A stretch of 64,000 nt of DNA. Origin: Budorcas taxicolor. Taxonomy: Eukaryota; Chordata; Mammalia; Artiodactyla; Bovidae. Position numbers and translations under genes: made by a program. Location of the stretch: assembly GCF_023091745.1 (NCBI RefSeq), contig NW_026291765.1, positions 124,001 through 188,000 of the forward strand, written 5' to 3'. Shown one piece after another: positions 24,480 to 36,721 of this stretch (its first letter is position 1; every line of letters starts with the position of its first letter). Below the pieces are notes generated by a model. That model was not told the DNA's origin. It did no database searches and saw only the letters and a program-made list of their open reading frames with translations.

Positions 24480-25296
24480 AACGGGGCTCCTCTGGATGTG
24501 GGCGGGACCCTCGTGATTCCTCTCGAGTGGAGACGGCTAGGTCGGGGAACTTCTTGATTTGCACCAAGGGTGTGAAGGACCCTTTCGAAGTTCCAGAGGT
24601 GAGGTGTGATCAGCCTCGAGACACCTCTGCGGAAATGGGCCTCATCTCGCCTGGAGGGGAGAACCTCCTGGATTTTCTCGAGTTGCGGCAGGTCTTCTCG
24701 AGTTACTATGGGGACCTCAGGGACCCGCTCTGGTGGCCTCAGGAAAGGCCAGTCCTCATGCGAGTTGCTAGGGGACCTCTCGGGATTCCTCTCCCGTCCA
24801 TGCCGGGGCCTCAGTCCTTGTGTGGAGTCGGGGCCGGAACCTGAGGATTCCTCTCCAGTGTTGCCATGGATCTTGGGGTGCTTCTGAGTCTCCCCAGGGG
24901 AGTCAGGCCTCGTCTCGAGTGGGGGCATGCACGTGCGCTTTCCTCCCGAGCTGCAGCAGTAGTGTCACGCTTCCTGTCACGTGGATCAAGGGATCTGTGG
25001 CTTTCCCTCGAGGCTGTCCCTCGAGGCTTTCCCACGAGGCTTTCCCACAGGGCTGTGCCACGTGCCACCTTGGTGTGAGTCGATCCTCGGCGTGAATGAC
25101 GAGCCGGTGAAGGGAAAAGAGGTTCCTCTGGAATGGACTGAGACATCTGGGGGGACTCTTGGAATGGTGGCACGACCCTGGAGTTCCTCTCGCCGTTCCT
25201 GTTGAGAGGGCCTCCTCTTGAGATGCGACGGGAACGCCGGGAACTCTTTCCCGACGAAGCAGGGAAAGGATCCCTCATCTAGAGCTACGAGGCGGA
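24480..25296. repeat. Satellite monomer 31 (type D, 817 bp)
   Basis: Barcode 144A 149T 228T 230T 277T 801A. A G run at 25149-25154 is one base longer than usual. Private GTGAATGACG. BamHI and XbaI both present. Confidence 0.93.
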
Positions 25297-26112
25297 AACG
25301 GGGCTTCTCTGGATGTGGGCGGGACCCTCGTGATTCCTCTCGAGTGGAGACGGCTAGGTCGGGGAACTTCTTGATTTGCACCAAGGGTGTGAAGGACCCT
25401 TTCGAAGTTCCAGAGGTGAGGTGTGATCAGCCTCGAGACGCCTCAGCGGAAATGGGCCTCATCTCGCCTGGAGGGGAGAACCTCCTGGATTTTCTCGAGT
25501 TGCGGCAGGTCTTCTCGAGTTACGACGGGGACCTCAGGGACCCGCTCTGGTGGCCTCAGGAAAGGCCAGTCCCCATGCGAGTTGCTAGGGGACCTCTCGG
25601 GATTCCTCTCCCGTCCATGCCGGGGCCTCAGTCCTTGTGTGGAGTCGGGGCCGGAACCTGAGGATTCCTCTCCAGTGTTGCCATGGATCTTGGGGTGCTT
25701 CTGAGTCTCCCCAGGGGAGTCAGGCCTCGTCTCGAGTGGGGGCATGCACGTGCGCTTTCCTCCCGAGCTGCAGCAGTAGTGTCACGCTTCCTGTCACGTG
25801 GATCAAGGGATCTGTGGCTTTCCCTCGAGGCTATCCCTCGAGGCTTTCCCACGAGACTTTGCCACAGGGCTGTGCCACGTGCCACCTTGGTGTGAGTCGA
25901 TCCTCGGCGTGAAAGACGAGCCAGTGAAGGGAAAAGAGGTTCCTGTGGAATGGACTGAGACATCTGGGGGACTCTTGGAATGGTGGCACGACCCTGGAGT
26001 TCCTCTCGCCGTTCCTGTTGAGACGGCCTCCTCTTGAGATGCGACGGGAACGCCGGGAACTCTTTCCCGACGAAGCAGGGAAAGGATCCCTCATCTCGAG
26101 CTACGAGGCGGA
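25297..26112. repeat. Satellite monomer 32 (type A)
   Basis: Barcode 565G 649G with GGGCTTCTC, GCTATCCC, GAGACTTT, GCCAGTGAAG and GAGACGGCC. BamHI present. Confidence 0.93.
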
Positions 26113-26928
26113 AACGGGGCTCCTCTGGATGTCGGCGGGACCCTCGTGATTCCTCTCGAGTGGAGACGGCTAGGTCGGGGAACTTCTGGATTTGCACCAA
26201 GGGTGTGAAGGACCCTTTCGAAGTTCCAGAGGTGAGGTGTGATCAGCCTCGAGACGCCTCAGCGGAAATGGGCCTCATCTCGCCTGGAGGGGAGAACCTC
26301 CTGGATTTTCTCGAGCTGCGGCAGGTCTTCTCGAGTTACGACGGGGACCTGAGGGACCCGCTCTGGTGGCCTCAGGAAAGGCCAGTCCCCATGCGAGTTG
26401 CTAGGGGACCTCTCGGGATTCCTCTCCCGTCCATGCCGGGGCCTCAGTCCTTGTGTGGAGTCGGGGCCGGAACCTGAGGATTCCTCTCCAGTGTTGCCAT
26501 GGATCTTGGGGTGCTTCTGAGTCTCCCCAGGGGAGTCAGGCCTCGTCTCGAGTGGGGGCATGCACGTGCGCTTTCCTCCCGAGCTGCAGCAGTAGTGTCA
26601 CGATTCCTGTCACGTGGATCAAGGGATCTGTGGCTTTCCCTCGAGGCTGTCCCTAGAGGCTTTCCCACGAGGCTTTCCCACAGGGCTGTGCCACGTGCCA
26701 CCTTGGTGTGAGTCGATCCTCGGCGCGAAAGACGAGCCGGTGAAGGGAAAAGAGGTTCCTCTGGAATGGACTGAGACATCTGGGGGACTCTTGGAATGGT
26801 GGCACGACCCTGGAGTTCCTCTCGCCGTTCCTGTTGAGAGGGCCTCCTCTTGAGATGCGACGGGAACGCCGGGAACTCTTTCCCGACGAAGCAGGGAAAG
26901 GATCCCTCATCTCGAGCTACGAGGCGGA
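26113..26928. repeat. Satellite monomer 33 (type B)
   Basis: Barcode 21C 76G 204C 543A 614C with private GACCTGAGG near 26351 and CACGATTCC near 26603. BamHI present. Confidence 0.93.
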
Positions 26929-27745
26929 AACGGGGCTCCTCTGGATGTGGGCGGGACCCTCGTGATTCCCCTCGAGTGGAGACGGGTATGTCGGGGAACT
27001 TCTTGATTTGCACCAAGGGTGTGAAGGAGCCTTTCGAAGTTCCAGAGGTGAGGTGTGATCAGCCTCGAGACGCCTCAGCGGAAATGGGCCTCATCTCGCC
27101 TGGAGGGGAGAACCTCCTGGATTTTCTCGAGTTGCGGCAGGTCCTTCTCGAGTTACGACGGGGACCTCAGGGAGCCGCTCTGGTGGCCTCAGGAAAGGCC
27201 AGTCCCCATGCGAGTTGCTAGGGGACCTCTCGGGATTCCTCTCCCGTCCATGCCGGGGCCTCAGTCCTTGTGTGGAGTCGGGGCCGGAACCTGAGGATTC
27301 CTCTCCAGTGTTGCCATGGATCTTGGGGTGCTTCTGAGTCTCCCCAGGGGAGTCAGGCCTCGTCTCGAGTGGGGGCATGCACGTGCGCTTTCCTCCCGAG
27401 CTGCAGCAGTAGTGTCACGCTTCCTGTCACGTGGATCAAGGGATCTGTGGCTTTCCCTCGAGGCTGTCCCTCGAGGCTTTCCCACGAGGCTTTCCCACAG
27501 GGCTGTGCCACGTGCCACCTTGGTGTGAGTCGATCCTCGGCGTGAAAGACGAGCCGGTGAAGGGAAAAGAGGTTCCTCTGGAATGGACTGAGACATCTGG
27601 GGGACTCTTGGAATGGTGGCACGACCCTGGAGTTCCTCTCGCCGTTCCTGTTGAGAGGGCCTCCTCTTGAGATGCGACGGGAACGCCGGGAACTCTTTCC
27701 CGACGAAGCAGGGAAACGTTCCCTCATCTCGAGCTACGAGGCGGA
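26929..27745. repeat. Satellite monomer 34 (type C, 817 bp)
   Basis: Barcode 42C 58G 61T 101G 245G 788C 790T. One extra C near 27143 (GGTCCTTC). Confidence 0.93.
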
Positions 27746-28561
27746 AACGGGGCTCCTCTGGATGTGGGCGGGACCCTCGTGATTCCTCTCGAGTGGAGAC
27801 GGCTAGGTCGGGGAACTTCTTGATTTGCACCAAGGGTGTGAAGGACCCTTTCGAAGTTCCAGAGGTGAGGTGTGATCAGCCTCGAGACGCCTCTGCGGAA
27901 ATGGGCCTCATCTCGCCTGGAGGGGAGAACCTCCTGGATTTTCTCGAGTTGCGGCAGGTCTTCTCGAGTTACTATGGGGACCTCAGGGACCCGCTCTGGT
28001 GGCCTCAGGAAAGGCCAGTCCTCATGCGAGTTGCTAGGGGACCTCTCGGGATTCCTCTCCCGTCCATGCCGGGGCCTCAGTCCTTGTGTGGAGTCGGGGC
28101 CGGAACCTGAGGATTCCTCTCCAGTGTTGCCATGGATCTTGGGGTGCTTCTGAGTCTCCCCAGGGGAGTCAGGCCTCGTCTCGAGTGGGGGCATGCACGT
28201 GCGCTTTCCTCCCGAGCTGCAGCAGTAGTGTCACGCTTCCTGTCACGTGGATCAAGGGATCTGTGGCTTTCCCTCGAGGCTGTCCCTCGAGGCTTTCCCA
28301 CGAGGCTTTCCCACAGGGCTGTGCCACGTGCCACCTTGGTGTGAGTCGATCCTCGGCGTGAAAGACGAGCCGGTGAAGGGAAAAGAGGTTCCTCTGGAAT
28401 GGACTGAGACATCTGGGGGACTCTTGGAATGGTGGCACGACCCTGGAGTTCCTCTCGCCGTTCCTGTTGAGAGGGCCTCCTCTTGAGATGCGACGGGAAC
28501 GCCGGGAACTCTTTCCCGACGAAGCAGGGAAAGGATCCCTCATCTCGAGCTACGAGGCGGA
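27746..28561. repeat. Satellite monomer 35 (type D)
   Basis: Barcode 149T 228T 230T 277T. BamHI present. Confidence 0.93.
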
Positions 28562-29377
28562 AACGGGGCTCCTCTGGATGTCGGCAGGACCCTCGTGATT
28601 CCTCTCGAGTGGAGACGGCTAGGTCGGGGAACTTCTTGATTTGCACCAAGGGTGTGAAGGACCCTTTCGAAGTTCCAGAGGTGAGGTGTGATCAGCCTCG
28701 AGACGCCTCAGCGGAAATGGGCCTCATCTCGCCTGGAGGGGAGAACCTCCTGGATTTTCTCGAGTTGCGGCAGGTCTTCTCGAGTTACGACGGGGACCAC
28801 AGGGACCCGCTCTGGTGGCCTCAGGAAAGGCCAGTCCCCATGCGAGTTGCTAGGGGACCTCTCGGAATTCCTCTCCCGTCCATGCCGGGGCCTCAGTCCT
28901 TGTGTGGTGTCGGGGCCGGAACCTGAGGATTCCTCTCCAGTGTTGCCATGGATCTTGGGGTGCTTCTGAGTCTCCCCAGGGGAGTCAGGCCTCGTCTCGA
29001 GTGGGGGCTTGCACGTGCGCTTTCCTCCCGAGCTGCAGCAGTAGTGTCACGCTTCCTGTCACGTGGATCAAGGGATCTGTGGCTTTCCCTCGAGGCTGTC
29101 CCTCGAGGCTTTCCCACGAGGCTTTCCCACAGGGCTGTGCCACGTGCCACCTTGGTGTGAGTCGATCCTCGGCGTGAAAGACGAGCCGGTGAAGGGAAAA
29201 GAGGTTCCTCTGGAATGGACTGAGACATCTGGGGGACTCTTGGAATGGTGGCACGACCCTGGAGTTCCTCTCGCCGTTCCTGTTGAGAGGGCCTCCTCTT
29301 GAGATGCGACGGGAACGCCGGGAAATCTTTCCCGATGAAGCAGGGAAACGTTCCCTCATCTCGAGCTACGAGGCGGA
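28562..29377. repeat. Satellite monomer 36 (extra monomer in the A-B-C-D series)
   Basis: Barcode 21C 238A 448T 764A 775T 788C 790T. EcoRI GAATTC at 28865-28870 as in monomer 18; private GTCGGCAGG and GTGGTGTC. Confidence 0.93.
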
Positions 29378-30193
29378 AACGGGGATCCTCTGGATGTGGG
29401 CGGGACCCTCGTGATTCCTCTCGAGTGGAGACGGCTAGGTCGGGGAACTTCTTGATTTGCACCAAGGGTGTGAAGGACCCTTTCGAAGTTCCAGAGGTGA
29501 GGTGTGATCAGCCTCGAGACGCCTCAGCGGAAATGGGCCTCATCTCGCCTGGAGGGGAGAACCTCCTGGATTTTCTCGAGTTGCGGCAGGTCTTCTCGAG
29601 TTACGACGGGGACCTCAGGGACCCGCTCTGGTGGCCTCAGGAAAGGCCAGTCCCCATGCGAGTTGCTAGGGGACCTCTCGGGATTCCTCTCCCGTCCATG
29701 CCGGGGCCTCAGTCCTTGTGTGGAGTCGGGGCCGGAACCTGAGGATTCCTCTCCAGTGTTGCCATGGATCTTGGGGTGCTTCTGAGTCTCCCCAGGGGAG
29801 TCAGGCCTCGTCTCGAGTGGGGGCATGCACGTGCGCTTTCCTCCCGAGCTGCAGCAGTAGTGTCACGCTTCCTGTCACGTGGATCAAGGGATCTGTGGCT
29901 TTCCCTCGAGGCTGTCCCTCGAGGCTTTCCCACGAGGCTTTGCCACAGGGCTGTGCCACGTGCCACCTTGGTGTGAGTCGATCCTCGACGTGAAAGACGA
30001 GCCGGTGAAGGGAAAAGAGGTTCCTGTGGAATGGACTGAGACATCTGGGGGACTCTTGGAATGGTGGCACGACCCTGGAGTTCCTCTCGCCGTTCCTGTT
30101 GAGAGGGCCTCCTCTTGAGATGCGACGGGAACGCCGGGAACTCTTTCCCGACGAAGCAGGGAAAGGATCCCTCATCTCGAGCTACGAGGCGGA
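29378..30193. repeat. Satellite monomer 37 (type A)
   Basis: Barcode 565G 649G. Extra BamHI site at 29383-29388 (GGGGATCCTC), shared only with monomer 41; private CTCGACG near 29987. Usual BamHI site also present. Confidence 0.93.
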
Positions 30194-31009
30194 AACGGGG
30201 CTCCTCTGGATGTCGGCGGGACCCTCGTGATTCCTCTCGAGTGGAGACGGCTAGGTCGGGGAACTTCTGGATTTGCACCAAGGGTGTGAAGGACCCTTTC
30301 GAAGTTCCAGAGGTGAGGTGTGATCAGCCTCGAGACGCCTCAGCGGAAATGGGCCTCATCTCGCCTGGAGGGGAGAACCTCCTGGATTTTCTCGAGCTGC
30401 GGCAGGTCTTCTCGAGTTACGACGGGGACCTCAGGGACCCGCTCTGGTGGCCTCAGGAAAGGCCAGTCCCCATGCGAGTTGCTAGGGGACCTCTCGGGAT
30501 TCCTCTCCCGTCCATGCCGGGGCCTCAGTCCTTGTGTGGAGTCGGGGCCGGAACCTGAGGATTCCTCTCCAGTGTTGCCATGGATCTTGGGGTGCTTCTG
30601 AGTCTCCCCAGGGGAGTCAGGCCTCGTCTCGAGTGGGGGCATGCACGTGCGCTTTCCTCCCGAGCTGCAGCAGTAGTGTCACGCTTCCTGTCACGTGGAT
30701 CAAGGGATCTGTGGCTTTCCCTCGAGGCTGTCCCTCGAGGCTTTCCCACGAGGCTTTCCCACAGGGCTGTGCCACGTGCCACCTTGGTGTGAGTCGATCC
30801 TCGGCGCGAAAGACGAGCCGGTGAAGGGAAAAGAGGTTCCTCTGGAATGGACTGAGACATCTGGGGGACTCTTGGAATGGTGGCACGACCCTGGAGTTCC
30901 TCTCGCCGTTCCTGTTGAGAGGGCCTCCTCTTGAGATGCGACGGGAACGCCGGGAACTCTTTCCCGACGAAGCAGGGAAAGGATCCCTCATCTCGAGCTA
31001 CGAGGCGGA
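30194..31009. repeat. Satellite monomer 38 (type B)
   Basis: Barcode 21C 76G 204C 614C. BamHI present. Confidence 0.93.
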
Positions 31010-31825
31010 AACGGGGCTCCTCTGGATGTGGGCGGGACCCTCGTGATTCCCCTCGAGTGGAGACGGGTATGTCGGGGAACTTCTTGATTTGCACCAAGGG
31101 TGTGAAGGAGCCTTTCGAAGCTCCAGAGGTGAGGTGTGATCAGCCTCGAGACGCCTCAGCGGAAATGGGCCTCATCTCGCCTGGAGGGGAGAACCTCCTG
31201 GATTTTCTCGAGTTGCGGCAGGTCTTCTCGAGTTACGACGGGGACCTCAGGGAGCCGCTCTGGTGGCCTCAGGAAAGGCCAGTCCCCATGCGAGTTGCTA
31301 GGGGACCTCTCGGGATTCCTCTCCCGTCCATGCCGGGGCCTCAGTCCTTGTGTGGAGTCGGGGCCGGAACCTGAGGATTCCTCTCCAGTGTTGCCATGGA
31401 TCTTGGGGTGCTTCTGAGTCTCCCCAGGGGAGTCAGGCCTCGTCTCGAGTGGGGGCATGCACGTGCGCTTTCCTCCCGAGCTGCAGCAGTAGTGTCACGC
31501 TTCCTGTCACGTGGATCAAGGGATCTGTGGCTTTCCCTCGAGGCTGTCCCTCGAGGCTTTCCCACGAGGCTTTCCCACAGGGCTGTGCCACGTGCCACCT
31601 TGGTGTGAGTCGATCCTCGGCGTGAAAGACGAGCCGGTGAAGGGAAAAGAGGTTCCTCTGGAATGGACTGAGACATCTGGGGGACTCTTGGAATGGTGGC
31701 ACGACCCTGGAGTTCCTCTCGCCGTTCCTGTTGAGAGGGCCTCCTCTTGAGATGCGACGGGAACGCCGGGAACTCTTTCCCGACGAAGCAGGGAAACGTT
31801 CCCTCATCTCGAGCTACGAGGCGGA
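31010..31825. repeat. Satellite monomer 39 (type C)
   Basis: Barcode 42C 58G 61T 101G 245G 788C 790T with private GAAGCTCC near 31120. Confidence 0.93.
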
Positions 31826-32641
31826 AACGGGGCTCCTCTGGATGTGGGCGGGACCCTCGTGATTCCTCTCGAGTGGAGACGGCTAGGTCGGGGAACTTCT
31901 TGATTTGCACCAAGGGTGTGAAGGACCCTTTCGAAGTTCCAGAGGTGAGGTGTGATCAGCCTCGAGACGCCTCTGCGGAAATGGGCCTCATCTCGCCTGG
32001 AGGGGAGAACCTCCTGGATTTTCTCGAGTTGCGGCAGGTCTTCTCGAGTTACTATGGGGACCTCAGGGACCCGCTCTGGTGGCCTCAGGAAAGGCCAGTC
32101 CTCATGCGAGTTGCTAGGGGACCTCTCGGGATTCCTCTCCCGTCCATGCCGGGGCCTCAGTCCTTGTGTGGAGTCGGGGCCGGAACCTGAGGATTCCTCT
32201 CCAGTGTTGCCATGGATCTTGGGGTGCTTCTGAGTCTCCCCAGGGGAGTCAGGCCTCGTCTCGAGTGGGGGCTTGCACGTGCGCTTTCCTCCCGAGCTGC
32301 AGCAGTAGTGTCACGCTTCCTGTCACGTGGATCAAGGGATCTGTGGCTTTCCCTCGAGGCTGTCCCTCGAGGCTTTCCCACGAGGCTTTCCCACAGGGCT
32401 GTGCCACGTGCCACCTTGGTGTGAGTCGATCCTCGGCGTGAAAGACGAGCCGGTGAAGGGAAAAGAGGTTCCTCTGGAATGGACTGAGACATCTGGGGGA
32501 CTCTTGGAATGGTGGCACGACCCTGGAGTTCCTCTCGCCGTTCCTGTTGAGAGGGCCTCCTCTTGAGATGCGACGGGAACGCCGGGAAATCTTTCCCGAT
32601 GAAGCAGGGAAACGTTCCCTCATCTCGAGCTACGAGGCGGA
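31826..32641. repeat. Satellite monomer 40 (type D recombinant)
   Basis: Left part is type D (149T 228T 230T 277T). Right part carries the 448T 764A 775T 788C 790T block seen in 36, 42, 43, 46 and 48. Confidence 0.93.
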
Positions 32642-33457
32642 AACGGGGATCCTCTGGATGTGGGCGGGACCCTCGTGATTCCTCTCGAGTGGAGACGGCT
32701 AGGTCGGGGAACTTCTTGATTTGCACCAAGGGTGTGAAGGACCCTTTCGAAGTTCCAGAGGTGAGGTGTGATCAGCCTCGAGACGCCTCAGCGGTAATGG
32801 GCCTCATCTCGCCTGGAGGGGAGAACCTCCTGGATTTTCTCGAGCTGCGGCAGGTCTTCTCGAGTTACGACGGGGACCTCAGGGACCCGCTCTGGTGGCC
32901 TCAGGAAAGGCCAGTCCCCATGCGAGTTGCTAGGGGACCTCTCGGGATTCCTCTCCCGTCCATGCCGGGGCCTCAGTCCTTGTGTGGAGTCGGGGCCGGA
33001 ACCTGAGGATTCCTCTCCAGTGTTGCCATGGATCTTGGGGTGCTTCTGAGTCTCCCCAGGGGAGTCAGGCCTCGTCTCGAGTGGGGGCATGCACGTGCGC
33101 TTTCCTCCCGAGCTGCAGCAGTAGTGTCACGCTTCCTGTCACGTGGATCAAGGGATCTGTGGCTTTCCCTCGAGGCTGTCCCTCGAGGCTTTCCCACGAG
33201 GCTTTCCCACAGGGCTGTGCCACGTGCCACCTTGGTGTGAGTCGATCCTCGGCGCGAAAGACGAGCCGGTGAAGGGAAAAGAGGTTCCTCTGGAATGGAC
33301 TGAGACATCTGGGGGACTCTTGGAATGGTGGCACGACCCTGGAGTTCCTCTCGCCGTTCCTGTTGAGAGGGCCTCCTCTTGAGATGCGACGGGAACGCCG
33401 GGAACTCTTTCCCGACGAAGCAGGGAAAGGATCCCTCATCTCGAGATACGAGGCGGA
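32642..33457. repeat. Satellite monomer 41 (partial type B)
   Basis: Barcode 204C 614C, extra BamHI at 32647-32652 as in 37. Private GCGGTAATGG near 32794 and CTCGAGATACG near 33445. Usual BamHI also present. Confidence 0.93.
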
Positions 33458-34273
33458 AACGGGGCTCCTCTGGATGTGGGCGGGACCCTCGTGATTCCCC
33501 TCGAGTGGAGACGGGTATGTCGGGGAACTTCTTGATTTGCACCAAGGGTGTGAAGGAGCCTTTCGAAGTTCCAGAGGTGAGGTGTGATCAGCCTCGAGAC
33601 GCCTCAGCGGAAATGGGCCTCATCTCGCCTGGAGGGGAGAACCTCCTGGATTTTCTCGAGTTGCGGCAGGTCTTCTCGAGTTACGACGGGGACCTCAGGG
33701 AGCCGCTCTGGTGGCCTCAGGAAAGGCCAGTCCCCATGCGAGTTGCTAGGGGACCTCTCGGGATTCCTCTCCCGTCCATGCCGGGGCCTCAGTCCTTGTG
33801 TGGAGTCGGGGCCGGAACCTGAGGATTCCTCTCCAGTGTTGCCATGGATCTTGGGGTGCTTCTGAGTCTCCCCAGGGGAGTCAGGCCTCGTCTCGAGTGG
33901 GGGCTTGCACGTGCGCTTTCCTCCCGAGCTGCAGCAGTAGTGTCACGCTTCCTGTCACGTGGATCAAGGGATCTGTGGCTTTCCCTCGAGGCTGTCCCTC
34001 GAGGCTTTCCCACGAGGCTTTCCCACAGGGCTGTGCCACGTGCCACCTTGGTGTGAGTCGATCCTCGGCGTGAAAGACGAGCCGGTGAAGGGAAAAGAGG
34101 TTCCTCTGGAATGGACTGAGACATCTGGGGGACTCTTGGAATGGTGGCACGACCCTGGAGTTCCTCTCGCCGTTCCTGTTGAGAGGGCCTCCTCTTGAGA
34201 TGCGACGGGAACGCCGGGAAATCTTTCCCGATGAAGCAGGGAAACGTTCCCTCATCTCGAGCTACGAGGCGGA
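33458..34273. repeat. Satellite monomer 42 (type C recombinant)
   Basis: Barcode 42C 58G 61T 101G 245G on the left, then 448T 764A 775T 788C 790T on the right. Confidence 0.93.
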
Positions 34274-35089
34274 AACGGGGCTCCTCTGGATGTGGGCGGG
34301 ACCCTCGTGATTCCTCTCGAGTGGAGACGGCTAGGTCGGGGAACTTCTTGATTTGCACCAAGGGTGTGAAGGACCCTTTCGAAGTTCCAGAGGTGAGGTG
34401 TGATCAGCCTCGAGACGCCTCAGCGGAAATGGGCCTCATCTCGCCTGGAGGGGAGAACCTCCTGGATTTTCTCGAGTTGCGGCAGGTCTTCTCGAGTTAC
34501 GATGGGGACCTCAGGGACCCGCTCTGGTGGCCTCAGGAAAGGCCAGTCCCCATGCGAGTTGCTAGGGGACCTCTCGGGATTCCTCTCCCGTCCATGCCGG
34601 GGCCTCAGTCCTTGTGTGGAGTCGGGGCCGGAACCTGAGGATTCCTCTCCAGTGTTGCCATGGATCTTGGGGTGCTTCTGAGTCTCCCCAGGGGAGTCAG
34701 GCCTCGTCTCGAGTGGGGGCTTGCACGTGCGCTTTCCTCCCGAGCTGCAGCAGTAGTGTCACGCTTCCTGTCACGTGGATCAAGGGATCTGTGGCTTTCC
34801 CTCGAGGCTGTCCCTCGAGGCTTTCCCACGAGGCTTTCCCACAGGGCTGTGCCACGTGCCACCTTGGTGTGAGTCGATCCTCGGCGTGAAAGACGAGCCG
34901 GTGAAGGGAAAAGAGGTTCCTCTGGAATGGACTGAGACATCTGGGGGACTCTTGGAATGGTGGCACGACCCTGGAGTTCCTCTCGCCGTTCCTGTTGAGA
35001 GGGCCTCCTCTTGAGATGCGACGGGAACGCCGGGAAATCTTTCCCGATGAAGCAGGGAAACGTTCCCTCATCTCGAGCTACGAGGCGGA
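34274..35089. repeat. Satellite monomer 43
   Basis: Barcode 230T 448T 764A 775T 788C 790T. Carries 230T without 228T. Confidence 0.93.
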
Positions 35090-35905
35090 AACGGGGCTCC
35101 TCTGGATGTGGGCGGGACCCTCGTGATTCCTCTCGAGTGGAGACGGCTAGGTCGGGGAACTTCTTGATTTGCACCAAGGGTGTGAAGGACCCTTTCGAAG
35201 TTCCAGAGGTGAGGTGTGATCAGCCTCGAGACGCCTCAGCGGAAATGGGCCTCATCTCGCCTGGAGGGGAGAACCTCCTGGATTTTCTCGAGTTGCGGCA
35301 GGTCTTCTCGAGTTACGACGGGGACCTCAGGGACCCGCTCTGGTGGCCTCAGGAAAGGCCAGTCCCCATGCGAGTTGCTAGGGGACCTCTCGGGATTCCT
35401 CTCCCGTCCATGCCGGGGCCTCAGTCCTTGTGTGGAGTCGGGGCCGGAACCTGAGGATTCCTCTCCAGTGTTGCCATGGATCTTGGGGTGCTTCTGAGTC
35501 TCCCCAGGGGAGTCAGTCCTCGTCTCGAGTGGGGGCATGCACGTGTGCTTTCCTCCCGAGCTGCAGCAGTAGTGTCACGCTTCCTGTCACGTGGATCAAG
35601 GGATCTGTGGCTTTCCCTCGAGGCTGTCCCTCGAGGCTTTCCCACGAGGCTTTCCCACAGGGCTGTGCCACGTGCCACCTTGGTGTGAGTCGATCCTCGG
35701 CGTGAAAGACGAGCCGGTGATGGGAAAAGAGGTTCCTCTGGAATGGACTGAGACATCTGGGGGACTCTTGGAATGGTGGCACGACCCTGGAGTTCCTCTC
35801 GCCGTTCCTGTTGAGAGGGCCTCCTCTTGAGATGCGACGGGAACGCCGGGAACTCTTTCCCGACGAAGCAGGGAAAGGATCCCTCATCTCGAGCTACGAG
35901 GCGGA
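35090..35905. repeat. Satellite monomer 44
   Basis: Barcode 428T 457T 632T; first 632T in the window. BamHI present. Confidence 0.93.
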
Positions 35906-36721
35906 AACGGGGCTCCTCTGGATGTGGGCGGGACCCTCGTGATTCCTCTCGAGTGGAGACGGCTAGGTCGGGGAACTTCTTGATTTGCACCAAGGGTGTG
36001 AAGGACCGTTTCGAAGTTCCAGAGGTGAGGTGTGATCAGCCTCGAGACGCCTCAGCGGAAATGGGCCTCATCTCGCCTGGAGGGGAGAACCTCCTGGATT
36101 TTCTCGAGTTGCGGCAGGTCTTCTCGAGTTACGACGGGGACCACAGGGACCCGCTCTGGTGGCCTCAGGAAAGGCCAGTCCCCATGCGTGTTGCTAGGGG
36201 ACCTCTCGGGTTTCCTCTCCCGTCCATGCCGGGGCCTCAGTCCTTGTGTGGAGTCGGGGCCGGAACCTGAGGATTCCTCTCCAGTGTTGCCATGGATCTT
36301 GGGGTGCTTCTGAGTCTCCCCAGGGGAGTCAGTCCTCGTCTCGAGTGGGGGCATGCACGTGTGCTTTCCTCCCGAGCTGCAGCAGTAGTGTCACGCTTCC
36401 TGTCACGTGGATCAAGGGATCTGTGGCTTTCCCTCGAGGCTGTCCCTCGAGGCTTTCCCACGAGGCTTTCCCACAGGGCTGTGCCACGTGCCACCTTGGT
36501 GTGAGTCGATCCTCGGCGTGAAAGACGAGCCGGTGATGGGAAAAGAGGTTCCTCTGGAATGGACTGAGACATCTGGGGGACTCTTGGAATGGTGGCACGA
36601 CCCTGGAGTTCCTCTCGCCGTTCCTGTTGAGAGGGCCTCCTCTTGAGATGCGACGGGAACGCCGGGAACTCTTTCCCGACGAAGCAGGGAAAGGATCCCT
36701 CATCTCGAGCTACGAGGCGGA
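35906..36721. repeat. Satellite monomer 45 (type H, intermediate)
   Basis: Barcode 103G 238A 284T 306T 428T 457T 632T. Has neither the early 330A nor the later 178C. BamHI present. Confidence 0.93.

Larger units (their letters stand above)
22033..32641. repeat. Four-to-five-monomer higher-order repeat A-B-C-D
   Basis: Ordered types recur. A carries 565G and 649G; B carries 21C, 76G, 204C and 614C; C carries 42C, 58G, 61T and 101G; D carries 149T, 228T, 230T and 277T. A-B-C-D occupies monomers 28-31, 32-35 and 37-40. The first two are 3264 bp apart and the third follows after an extra monomer (36). A partial B-C follows at 41-42, and an older A-B-C stands at 8-10. Confidence 0.8.

Noticed and set aside
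22033..32641. Insertion of a mobile element at length-variant monomers (30, 31, 34, 70)
   Set aside because: Length changes are only one base each and no target duplication, poly-A tract or foreign segment is present.
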